Shown: positions 1-8,600 of the stretch, in pieces
How the letters are laid out: each line of letters opens with the position of its first letter
How positions within the stretch are numbered: position 1 is the stretch's first letter
Source of the DNA: VRUE01 sp963714155
Lineage (GTDB): Bacteria; Actinomycetota; Thermoleophilia; Solirubrobacterales; 70-9
Assembly: GCA_963714155.1 (NCBI GenBank)
Contig: OY970236.1
Span: forward strand, 1,240,001 to 1,304,000
Reading direction: 5' to 3'
Length of the DNA: 64,000 nt
Notes under the pieces: model-generated
Databases searched by the model: none
What the model saw: the letters and a program-made list of their open reading frames with translations, nothing else
Told to the model about the DNA's origin: nothing
Translations under genes and position numbers: made by a program

Positions 1-508
1 CGGCGAGCCGCTGTTGGGGGAAGCGCATTTGCGCGGCGAGCTCTCGCAGGGCTTCACCGCTCGCGGGCGTTGGGGGAATCACGACCCCCTCGTCCTCGAG
101 GCGCGTGGAATTGGCCGGCATGCTGCCCGGGGTTGGGCCGCCGACATCGGCGTGATGGGCTCGGCAGGCGGCGAAGCCGATCGGCTCAGCCTCCGCAAAG
201 ACGGGGGAGATCAGCGTGATGTCGGGCAAGTGGGTGCCGCCCCGGTAGGGGTCATTGAGGATCCAGGACTGGTCGGGGACCTGCTCGAGGTCGACTATCG
301 CGGCGACGGCGTCCGGCATCGAGCCGAGGTGGACGGGGATGTGCTCGGCCTGCATCACCAGCTCTCCGGCGGCATCGAAGATCGCCGTCGAACAGTCATG
401 ACGCTCCTTGATATTGGCCGAGTAAGCCGAGCGGATCAGCGCCGCGCCCATCTCGTCGCAAGCGGCGCGCAGGCCGCCGATCATCACCTGCAGCGTCACC
501 GGGTCCAT
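1..508 (-). CDS. Hydantoinase B / oxoprolinase-family subunit, C-terminus beyond window
   Basis: The first 169 residues of a HyuB-type subunit, which with HyuA hydrolyses hydantoins, 5-oxoproline or related cyclic amides in the cytoplasm. Typical N-terminal features are the opening MDPVTLQVM, then IKERHDCS, NDPYRGGTHLPDI and CRAHHADVGG. The ATG at 506-508 has a GGAG five bases upstream, so the start is well placed. It lies 40 bp after the end of hyuA on the same strand, as in most hyuAB operons. The rest of the protein (the family is usually above 500 residues) lies outside the window. The family is clear; the exact substrate is not. Confidence 0.9.
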   Translation of the reverse strand, partial: MDPVTLQVMIGGLRAACDEMGAALIRSAYSANIKERHDCSTAIFDAAGELVMQAEHIPVHLGSMPDAVAAIVDLEQVPDQSWILNDPYRGGTHLPDITLISPVFAEAEPIGFAACRAHHADVGGPTPGSMPANSTRLEDEGVVIPPTPASGEALRELAAQMRFPQQRLA

Positions 509-548
509 GGCCGCTCCAGGTGCAACGTTTTGTGGTCGTATGGGGTGC

Positions 549-2534
549 TCAACGCGTTGCACCTGTGCTCGTGGCGTGGATCGTGCCGGAGTCGTCGACC
601 CTGACGCTCCAGGCCGGAGGGACGACGTAGGTGCTCTCCGGAAGCTCGAAGACAATTGGGCCATCGAGCGCGAGATCAGCGCCCGGCTCACCGCGCAGGA
701 CCGGCGTCTCGACCCACTCGCCATCGAAGCGGACCTGCCGCGATCCGTGTTCGACCTCGCCGGCCGCGGCGCTGGGACGGGGACGGGACCCGGGAGTGAC
801 CATCGCCAGGCGGATATGGACAAGCACGACCTCGGCCTCGGGGTCGCGATGGCCGTAGAGCTGCTCGTGGGCGGCGGCGAAGCGCTCGGCAAGGTCGGCG
901 GGGTCGGGACGGGTCGAGCCGCTGATGGGGAGCTCAAATGCCTGACCGGCGTAGCGCATCTCATAGATGACTTCGGGCTTTGCCTCTGTGTCGTCGCCGG
1001 CCAGGCCAGCGATCAGCTCATCGGCCGCGGCGGCGACCCGCTCCTCGGTGAAGTCCTCGCCGGAGAGCATCACCGTGCGGGCGGTGTCACGGCGACGGTC
1101 GGAGGCGCAGAGGCCGAGGGCCGAAAGCACCCCGCCGGCGCGCGGGCAGAGGATGCGGTCGATCTCGAGCTCGGCGGCGATCGCGGCGGCGTGCATCGGC
1201 CCGGCGCCGCCAAAGGGCAGCAGGGCGAAGCGGCGGGGGTCGATGCCGCGCTCGACGGTGACGACGCGCAGGGCCCGGACCATCTCCTGGTTGGCGATCC
1301 GCAGGATGCCTTCGGCGGTCTCCAGCTCGCCAAGTCCCAGCGCAGCGGCCAGTCTGCCGACGGCGGCGGCCGCGGCGCTTGCGTCCAGGGCCACGTCGCC
1401 GGCCAGCTTCGAGTCAGCGGCGAGCCGGCCGAGCAGCAGGTTGGCGTCGGTGACGGTGGGCTCGCTGCCGCCGCGGCCGTAACAGGCGGGCCCCGGCTCG
1501 GCCCCGGCTGATTGCGGGCCGACGCGGAGGGCGCCACCGCTGTCCTGCCAGCCGATCGAGCCACCACCCGCACCGACGGTGTGGACGTCGACCATCGGCA
1601 GCTGGATCACGCGGCCGGCAATCGTGCGCGAGTCGGTTCGCTTCACCTCGCCTCCCTCGACTACGCAGACGTCGCAAGAAGTGCCGCCCATGTCGAAGCC
1701 CAGGGCGTTGCCGTCACCGGAGATCTGGGCCAGGAGACCGGCCCCGACGGCGCCCCCGGCAGGGCCGGAGAGCACGCTCCAGGCGCCCGCGCGGCCTGCC
1801 TCCTCCGCGCTGGCAACACCGCCCGAGGACTGCATCACCACTGGCCGCGGCAGGCCGGCGCTGACGGCTGCCTCGCCGAGTCGTCCCAGGTAACGCCCGA
1901 GCAGCGGCGAGAGGTAAGCGTCGATCACGGTCGTCGAGCTGCGCTCGTACTCGCGGAAGCGGGGCAGGACCTCGTTCGAGGCGGAGACGTGCACGCCAGG
2001 GAGCGCGCTGCGCAGGTGCTCGGCGATGCGCTGCTCGTGGGTCGGGTCGAGGTAGGAGAAGAGCAGGCAGATGGCGACGGTTTCAGCGTCGCTGTTGCGC
2101 ACGAGCTCGGCGAGGCGATCCGGCTCCGCAGCGGCCAGCGGCTCAACTACACCCTCGGGTCCTGTGCGCTCGACCGCCTCGAAGCGCAGCTCCTCGTCGA
2201 CGAGCGCTGTCGGCTTCGGGGCGCAGAGCCGGTAGAGCTCGGGCCGGTCTTGACGGGCGATCTCGAGCACGTCGCCGAAGCCACGGGTTGCGATCAAAGC
2301 GGTGCGAGCCCCGCGTTCCTCCAGCAGGGCGTTCGTTCCCACCGTCATCCCGTGAGCGAAGGCGTCGACGTCGGAGGTCGTGGCGCCGGCCCGCTCGAGG
2401 ACCGCCTCGACGACGGCGATCACCGCCCGCGACTGGTCATCCGGCGTGGTCGGCAGCTTGGCCGTGTGGAGTCGCTCGCCGTCGAAGAGGACGGCGTCAG
2501 TGAAGGTTCCGCCTACGTCGACACCGAGCAGCAC
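549..2534 (-). CDS. Hydantoinase A / oxoprolinase-family ATP-dependent subunit
   Basis: A 661-residue HyuA-type protein of normal family length. It belongs to the ASKHA-like ATPases that use ATP to open N-methylhydantoin, 5-oxoproline or related rings together with HyuB. Visible marks are the N-terminal phosphate-binding GVDVGGTFTDA (residues 4-14), HGMTVGTNALLEERGA (about 60-75), GFDMGGTSCDV in the middle and VGAGGGSIGW after it. The start is a GTG 14 bp downstream of the nadB stop, so it is probably co-transcribed with nadB and hyuB. Acetone carboxylase and oxoprolinase subunits share these motifs, so the substrate cannot be named from sequence alone. Confidence 0.92.
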   Translation of the reverse strand: MLLGVDVGGTFTDAVLFDGERLHTAKLPTTPDDQSRAVIAVVEAVLERAGATTSDVDAFAHGMTVGTNALLEERGARTALIATRGFGDVLEIARQDRPELYRLCAPKPTALVDEELRFEAVERTGPEGVVEPLAAAEPDRLAELVRNSDAETVAICLLFSYLDPTHEQRIAEHLRSALPGVHVSASNEVLPRFREYERSSTTVIDAYLSPLLGRYLGRLGEAAVSAGLPRPVVMQSSGGVASAEEAGRAGAWSVLSGPAGGAVGAGLLAQISGDGNALGFDMGGTSCDVCVVEGGEVKRTDSRTIAGRVIQLPMVDVHTVGAGGGSIGWQDSGGALRVGPQSAGAEPGPACYGRGGSEPTVTDANLLLGRLAADSKLAGDVALDASAAAAAVGRLAAALGLGELETAEGILRIANQEMVRALRVVTVERGIDPRRFALLPFGGAGPMHAAAIAAELEIDRILCPRAGGVLSALGLCASDRRRDTARTVMLSGEDFTEERVAAAADELIAGLAGDDTEAKPEVIYEMRYAGQAFELPISGSTRPDPADLAERFAAAHEQLYGHRDPEAEVVLVHIRLAMVTPGSRPRPSAAAGEVEHGSRQVRFDGEWVETPVLRGEPGADLALDGPIVFELPESTYVVPPAWSVRVDDSGTIHATSTGATR

Positions 2535-2548
2535 GCCCCGAAGCTAGC

Positions 2549-3994
2549 TCAGCGCCAGCTTGCGCGGCGCAACTGCCCGTCGGGGCCAAGCACGAAGTGG
2601 ACGCCGTCGAGCTCCGGATCGGTGGCGGGGAAGTCGCTGCGCAGGTGGCCGCCGCGCGACTCGCAGCGTGCCAGCGCCGAGGTCGCGATCAAGCGGGCGA
2701 GTGGAAATGGATCGGCTTGGAGTTGGCGCAGGCGCTCGGGGTCCCGGCGCGGGCCGGCCAGGGCCCAGACCGCGTCGCGGGTAGCTTCGCTCGGCGGCTC
2801 AAAGCGCCACTCCGATGGCTCTGGCGCTTGGCTAGTGGCGGTCTCATCGAGCGCCGCCCGCGCCGCGCGGGCACCGAAGACGAAGCACTCGCTCAGCGAG
2901 TTGGAGGCAAGGCGGTTGGCGCCGTGCAGGCCGGTGCAGGAGCACTCGCCAACCGCGTAGAGCCCGGCCAGCGATGAGCGTCCCTCGAGGTCCACGGCGA
3001 TGCCGCCCATTGTGTAGTGCGCCGCCGGGGCGACCGGGATCAGTTCGGTCGCCGGTTCGAGCCCCGCCTCCCGCAGCGAGGCGAAGACGTTGGGGAAGCG
3101 CTCGGGCGCGAGCTCGCGCAGGTCGAGGCCAACCGCCTCGGTGCCGTCGGTCTCGAGCCGGTCGAGCAGCGCCGCGGTGACCGCGTCGCGCGGCGAGAGC
3201 TCGTCGGTGAAGCGACGGCCGGCGGCATCGAGCAGGGTCGCTCCCTCGCCCCGCACCGCCTCGGTGATCAGCAGCCCGTCGAAGCGGGTGCCGGGCAGGA
3301 AGAGCGCGGTCGGGTGGAACTGACAGAACTCGAGGTCGGCGAGGTCGGCGCCCGCGGCTGCAGCCATGGTTGGGCCGGCGCCGATCGCGCCCCAGGGGTT
3401 CGACGTGCGCCGCCACAGCGCTGCCGCTCCTCCTGTGGCGAGGACCGTGGCCACAGCGCCGATTCGGCCGTCCTCGGTGAGCACGCCGTGGCAGCGCTCC
3501 CCGTCGCTCCAAAGGGTCGTCATCGAGGCGCGCTCGCGTACCTCGATGCGTTGCTCGCGCGCCACCATCGCAGCGAGCTTCGAGGTGATCTCGTGCCCCG
3601 TCGCGCTGCCGCCCGAGTGGACGATGCGGCGGCGGGTGTGGCCGCCCTCGAGGCCGAGCGAGAGCTCACCGTCGGGGTCTAAGTCAAAGACGACGCCGCG
3701 TGAGCGCAGCTCTCGCACGGCCGCGGGCGCCTCGTCGACGAGGGTCCGCACGGCCGAGGGCCGGCAGAGTCCGCGGCCGGCGGCGAGCGTGTCGGTCGCG
3801 TGCTGCTCCGGCGAGTCACCCGGCTCGAGCGCTGCCGCCAGGCCGCCCTGAGCCCAATAGCTGGCGCTTTGGGAAAGGGGGGTGCGCGAAACGAGGCAGA
3901 CGCGGGCGTCGTGCTCAGCGGCTTTCAGCGCCGTCCAGAGACCCGCCGCGCCGCCGCCGACGACGACGACGTCGAACTCGGCTTTGGCGGCTAT
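2549..3994 (-). CDS. nadB: L-aspartate oxidase, apparently ATA start
   Basis: A flavoprotein that oxidises L-aspartate to iminoaspartate, the first step of de novo NAD synthesis. The FAD-binding VVVVGGGAAGLWTALKAA is near the N-terminus, followed by SQSASYWAQGGLAAAL, FHPTALFLPG, TEAVRGEGATLLD, TDELSPRDAV and GLHGANRLASNSLSE, all typical of NadB rather than SdhA. The Rossmann motif lies upstream of the first in-frame ATG/GTG/TTG (a GTG near 3751), and between it and an in-frame stop there is no canonical start. An ATA at 3992-3994 overlaps the upstream TAG as ATAG, the same geometry as the ATGA overlaps elsewhere here, with GAGAGG about ten bases upstream. With that start the protein has 481 residues. 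No nadA or nadC is adjacent. Confidence 0.88.
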   Translation of the reverse strand: MAAKAEFDVVVVGGGAAGLWTALKAAEHDARVCLVSRTPLSQSASYWAQGGLAAALEPGDSPEQHATDTLAAGRGLCRPSAVRTLVDEAPAAVRELRSRGVVFDLDPDGELSLGLEGGHTRRRIVHSGGSATGHEITSKLAAMVAREQRIEVRERASMTTLWSDGERCHGVLTEDGRIGAVATVLATGGAAALWRRTSNPWGAIGAGPTMAAAAGADLADLEFCQFHPTALFLPGTRFDGLLITEAVRGEGATLLDAAGRRFTDELSPRDAVTAALLDRLETDGTEAVGLDLRELAPERFPNVFASLREAGLEPATELIPVAPAAHYTMGGIAVDLEGRSSLAGLYAVGECSCTGLHGANRLASNSLSECFVFGARAARAALDETATSQAPEPSEWRFEPPSEATRDAVWALAGPRRDPERLRQLQADPFPLARLIATSALARCESRGGHLRSDFPATDPELDGVHFVLGPDGQLRRASWR

Positions 3995-4431
3995 CGCTGC
4001 CCGGCCTCTCGCCGGATCGCCTCGACCTGACCGCGCAGCCAGGCGGCCGCGGCCTCGCGGGCGCGGGCGCGCTCGTCGTCAATCGACCCCTCGGCGGCAG
4101 CGGCACGTTTCTCGGCGTCGGCGATGCGCTGCTCGGCGGTCTCGGCCTGGGCCTCGATCTCGGCCAAACGGCTCTCGGCCTCGGCGACGACCCGGTCCTT
4201 TGCTTCGCGCTCGCGCTTCAGCTCCTCGGCGTGGGCGGCGCGCAGTGCCTCCAGCGCCTCGGAGGCGCGAGCTCGCTCCTTCTCGAGGTCGGTCTCCAGC
4301 GCTTCGATCTCGGTTGCGACCCGCTTCTCGGCGGTGCTGGCGGCAGCCGCGGCCTCCTCGAGGCGCTTCTTCGCCATCTCGACCTGCGCGCTGAGGTCCT
4401 CGCCACTCCGCCTCTCGCTTGGCTCACCCAT
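3991..4431 (-). CDS. Coiled-coil protein of unknown function
   Basis: 146 residues, almost entirely predicted coiled coil. It is rich in Glu, Ala, Arg and Lys with heptad-like spacing from about residue 12 to 130 and no membrane segment or signal peptide. No enzymatic motif is visible and I do not recognise the family. It starts with ATG 17 bp after the glycosyltransferase gene, and its stop overlaps the presumed nadB start, so it is probably part of the same minus-strand operon. Low-complexity composition makes distant similarity searches unreliable. Confidence 0.7.
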   Translation of the reverse strand: MGEPSERRSGEDLSAQVEMAKKRLEEAAAAASTAEKRVATEIEALETDLEKERARASEALEALRAAHAEELKREREAKDRVVAEAESRLAEIEAQAETAEQRIADAEKRAAAAEGSIDDERARAREAAAAWLRGQVEAIRREAGQR

Positions 4432-4448
4432 GGGCGCTCAATCTATTA

Positions 4449-5398
4449 CTACGAGCTGCTGGGACGAGCGAGGACGTCGTGGTAGGCCACGATCGTCCGT
4501 TCCGCCATGCGTTTCGCGGAGAGTGAGGCGGCGCGGGTAGCGCCGGAGACGCGCCGGTCGCGGGAGTCGAGCAGCGGTCGGGCGGCGGCCGCCCAGGTGT
4601 CCAGGTCGAAGTCGGCGCAGAGTGTGCCGGCGATTCCCCTGAGCGCGTAGGGAGCGATGCCGACCGGGGTGGAGAGGACCGGCACGTCGCAGGCCAGCGC
4701 CTCGACCGCGACCATGCCGAAACCCTCGTAGTCGGAGGTGACGAGGACCGCGTTGGCGGCGTTGACCCAGAGCGGCATCTGGGCGGGGTCGATCGCGCCG
4801 CCAGTGAGGAGCTCGGCATCGCAGGCGGCGGCGAGGATCGCGGCGCGATCGTGGCGCTTCTCCGGGCGGCTCGGGTTGGCGGGAAAGAGGAGGTAGCGCC
4901 CGTCGCCGGCAAGGCCGAGCTGCCCGCGAGCCTCGTCCCGGGGAAGGGGGCGGAAACGGGAAAGGTCGGGGCCGCAGGGCAGGACCGCCGCGCCGGGAAC
5001 GGGGGGGAGGCCGGGCCGGCCGTGCTCAGGGGCAAAGAGCGCGTGTGAGACGCCGGCGGCGAGGTCGGCCCGCCAGGCGAGCCGCCGCGACATCGCCCCG
5101 ACCAGCCAGTGCCGCACGTCGGTGCCGTGGAAGCTGACGAGGAGCGGTCTTGCGCCGGCTCGCCTCGCCACCCAGCCGGCGAGTCCGTAGTGAGCGTGGA
5201 CCAAGTCGAAGCGCTCGCGGCGCAAAAGCCTGCGCAGCCGTTGCGTTGCCGGCCTGTACTCGGAGCGGCCGGGGGGAACTCGAAGACGTCGACGTCGAGC
5301 CTCTGCTCGCGCATCGCCACTACCTGGTCGCGCACCCACCGCCCCCGCTGCGGGGCCTCGGCATCGGGCATGAAGTTGGTCACCACCAGCACGCGCAT
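4449..5398 (-). pseudogene. GT4-family glycosyltransferase with a single-base deletion
   Basis: A GT-B fold sugar transferase. The N-terminus MRVLVVTNFMPDAEAPQRG is read from ATG 5398. The frame changes at the run of six G at 5271-5276, after FEFPP. The remaining frame gives LVHAHYGLAGWVARR, LLVSFHGTDVRHW, LFPANPSRPEKR and TSDYEGFGMVAVEALAC, the GT4 donor-site region. Restoring one G would give an uninterrupted protein of about 316 residues. The break is either a sequencing error in a homopolymer or a young mutation, because both halves are well conserved. It is followed by the coiled-coil gene after 17 bp. The sugar donor is unknown. Confidence 0.78.
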
Positions 5399-5470
5399 GC
5401 GCCAGCAGGCTAATGGCATTGCGGGATAGCCCCGGCGCTACACCCTCTAAGCAAAAGAGACAACTTTGGT

Positions 5471-5544
5471 CTTGATAACGAAAACCCTATCCTTCACAAC
5501 GAAAATACTGTCTTGACAACAAAAAACATTGTATTATTTATAGT
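5471..5544 (+). promoter_or_regulatory. Promoter with phased direct repeats before the secreted-protein operon
   Basis: An AT-rich island in otherwise GC-rich DNA. The near-repeat CTTGAYAACRAAAA occurs at 5471 (CTTGATAACGAAAA), 5492 (CTTCACAACGAAAA) and 5512 (CTTGACAACAAAAA), spaced 21 and 20 bp, that is two helical turns. The third copy contains a perfect -35 TTGACA at 5513-5518. Candidate -10 boxes are TATTAT (5532-5537, short spacer), TATTTA (5535-5540, 16-bp spacer) or TATAGT (5539-5544). The phasing suggests operator sites on one face of the helix; the regulator is unknown. Confidence 0.6.
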
Positions 5545-5545
5545 G

Positions 5546-5564
5546 GCGCTACGGGTTGTAGCGC
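5546..5564 (+). promoter_or_regulatory. Hairpin in the leader of the secreted-protein operon
   Basis: GCGCTAC (5546-5552) pairs with GTAGCGC (5558-5564) around a five-base loop, just downstream of the predicted -10 region and about 90 bases before the first start codon. It would sit at or near the 5' end of the mRNA. The rest of the leader to 5652 has no riboswitch signature that I recognise. Confidence 0.35.
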
Positions 5565-5652
5565 GGGACAACAGCATCAGGGACATAACCGAGCCTCGCG
5601 GAAGCTGCAAAGGGATGCGGCGGGCAGGGGGCTCACGGGACAGGGGGGCTAC

Positions 5653-8600
5653 GTGAGAAATCACGCGAAGAAGGCATCGTTCATGGGGTCGAGCATGCGC
5701 GAGAGCAAGGGGCGCGCCATTCTCGTCCTCGCAGTGAGCATGTTCGCGACGCTTGCTCTCTTCGTTGCCTCGGCCTCCGCCGCTAAGCAGGTAGTTGACT
5801 ACTTCGGCAACTCCTCTGGCTCGGGCAGCCTTGGCGGCGAATTCTCGGGCCCGCGTTCAATCGCCGTCAACACCAGCGGGGCTGGCCCTGCCGACGCCGG
5901 CGACATCTACGTCGTCGACGAGTTCAACAACCGCATTCAGCGCTTCGACGAGGACGGCAGCTTCATCTCCGCCTGGGGCGCCGACGTGATCCAGGCGGGC
6001 AAATCGGGAGACCAGGCGGGCACCAACCCGTTTGAGGTCTGCACCGTGGCCGCCGACTGCAAGGAGGGTGCCGGCAGCGGGGGCAACGGCGCCACCAGCG
6101 GCAACGGCTCCTTCGACAATCCACAGTCGGTTGCGGTCGATGGCGACACCGGCAACGTCTACGTCTCCGACCGCGACAACTTCCGCATCAACGAGTACAC
6201 GGGAGACGGCACCTTCATTCGCGCCTTCGGCTTCGACGTCGACGCGACCGAAGCGGCGACGGGCTACGAGGTCTGCCCGGCGGCCAACATCTGCAAGACC
6301 GGCATTGCCGGAGCCGGGGCCGGACAGATCGGCGAAACCTTCTCGGACGGCCTCGGCATCGCCGTGTCGCCCGCCGACGGCAACGCCTCCAGCGGCACCC
6401 TTTTCCTCGCCGACTCCCAGAACCGCCGCGTCAACACCTATGACCTCGACGGCCAGAGCCCCGCCTCCTTCGGTTCCGAAGTGGAGTTCGGGGAAAGCCA
6501 GCCGCGCCGGCTCGCGGTCGACTCGCGCGGCATCGTCTACGCCTCCGACTCGAACAACGGGGCTGAGATCGATCGCTACGACAGCGAAGACGCCAACGGC
6601 GCTGGCGTCGGCTTCCTCGCTCCGATCGCGATGCCGCCGCTGCTGGAAGGTCCTTCGGAAAGCGCCACCTCAGGACTTGCCGTCGATCCCGACTCCGACG
6701 GCGGCGGAACCGATGAGGACGTGCTTTACGTCCTGCGCGGCTCATGGTCCAGCGGCTCAGTGGTGCAGCAGTTCGGCCCCGTCAACGACCCGGGCCTGAG
6801 CGCGGCGCCGACGGCAACCGACGACACGCATGGTGCGGGTGCGGGCTTCGAAACCTTCGCCACTCAGGGCCTTGGCCTCGACGACACGGGCGGTCGCCTC
6901 TTTATCTCCTCGAACAGCAACATCCCCGGGGCCACCGGTTTCCCCCACCGCGTCTACGTCCTCGATGACCCGGTCGCTCCCGCAGCGAGCATCGACCCAG
7001 TCGCGACCTTCGACGCCCACTCGGCCACCTTCAGCGGCTCGGTCGATCCCAACGGCGCTCTCACCACGTACCGCTTCGAGTACGTCGACGACGCCGAGTT
7101 CCAGGCCAATGACTTCGCCAACGCTTCGCGGGTTCCCATCTCCGATGTCGCGGTCGGCAAAGGCGATGCGCCCGTCGCCGTCCAGCAGCAGATCGCCACG
7201 GGGCTGATCGCGGGCACGCTCTACCACGTCCGACTTGTCGCCAAGCCTCAGTTCGACGCCGCGACGACGATCGCCGGGCCGGTGACTTTCACCACTGAGG
7301 ACTCCGCGCCGAGCATCGATGGCAGCGCGGCCACCGTCGGCACCGACGAAGCGACCTTGCGCGGCACGATCGATCCCGAGAACGAAGCGGTTAGCGACTA
7401 CCACTTTGAGTGGGGACCGACCTCCGCTTACGGCGACACGACGGGCGCAGGCAACCTGCCGACGGGCAAAGGCCCCGTCGCCGTCTCGGCCGTTCTCAAC
7501 GGCCTAGTCCCCGGCGCGACTTACCACTACCGGCTCGTCGCCACCAACGGGACCGGCACGACGCCGGGACCGGACGGGACCTTCACCACCTTGTTTGGGC
7601 CCCCTCAGTTCCCCGATCGCGCCTACGAGCTGGTCAGCCCCTACCCGACGGGGGGCGATCCGGTCCTCCTGCAGGGCTCCTTCGTATCCGTCAGCGAGGA
7701 CGGCGATCGCGTTCACTTCGGCAACCTGCTCAAGCCGTTTCGCGGCAGCAAGCTGGCGCCGCCGCCGGACCAACTGCACTACGACCGAGCCTTTTGGCGA
7801 TATGGCTCCGTGCGCGGCCCCAATGGCTGGCAGACGGAAGAGTACGGCTTGGCGCAGGGAGCTCCAGGAGCCGGTGTATCGGCCGACGGCACGAGGTACC
7901 TGTTCACGACGGAGGCTGGTGAGTTCGACTCGCGGCTTGACCCCGATGACCATGGCGGCGTCGGGACCCCGGGGGGCCATCCGGACAATACGGAGGTCTA
8001 CGAGCGCCAGCCTGATGGCTCGCTCGTCTGGATCTCGAGGGACCCGCGCATTCCCGTCGGCACGCCCCAGGCCGATCCTGGCGGCGCCTCCCTCTTCGGC
8101 CTCAACTCGCTGGGGATGGCGCACATGTCGGTCGATGGCAGCACCGTGGTCTTCCGCTCCCAGCGCCAGCTCGACGATGCCGACACCACGGACTTCTCGC
8201 AAGTCGGACTTCTCGCGGGATCCACCTACAAGTGGAGTGGCGGGCAACTCCACTTCATCGGCGTGCGTCCGGACGGCAGCGTGCCGGAGCGCGGCTCGTT
8301 CCTCGGTGACGATGTCGAAGATTCAGCCCTGCAGCAAACGGTCTCGCGCGACGGAAGCCGGGTGCTCTTCGGCGCACAGCGCACTGACAGTGGCCCGTTC
8401 GGCACCAACCGCACCCTCTACATCCAAACCGACGGCGAGCCCACGGCCGAGGCCGTCAAGGAGACCGGCGTACCGGCGCTGCCGGAGGCCCAGCCGTTTG
8501 ATGTCACCTACCGTGGTGCCTCGGCCGATCTGTCCCGCGCCTTCTTCACCACCAGTTCGCGGTTGACGTCGAATTCGGGCGCCGCAGCAACGAGCGGCGG

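Noticed and set aside
507..2960. Long plus-strand frames opposite hyuA and nadB
   Set aside because: hyuA and nadB are clear on the minus strand; the opposing products lack any motif.
5541..5652. Leader before the secreted-protein operon as a c-di-GMP or other riboswitch
   Set aside because: Only one 7-bp hairpin is evident, and the conserved cores of c-di-GMP, cobalamin and ydaO classes are absent.
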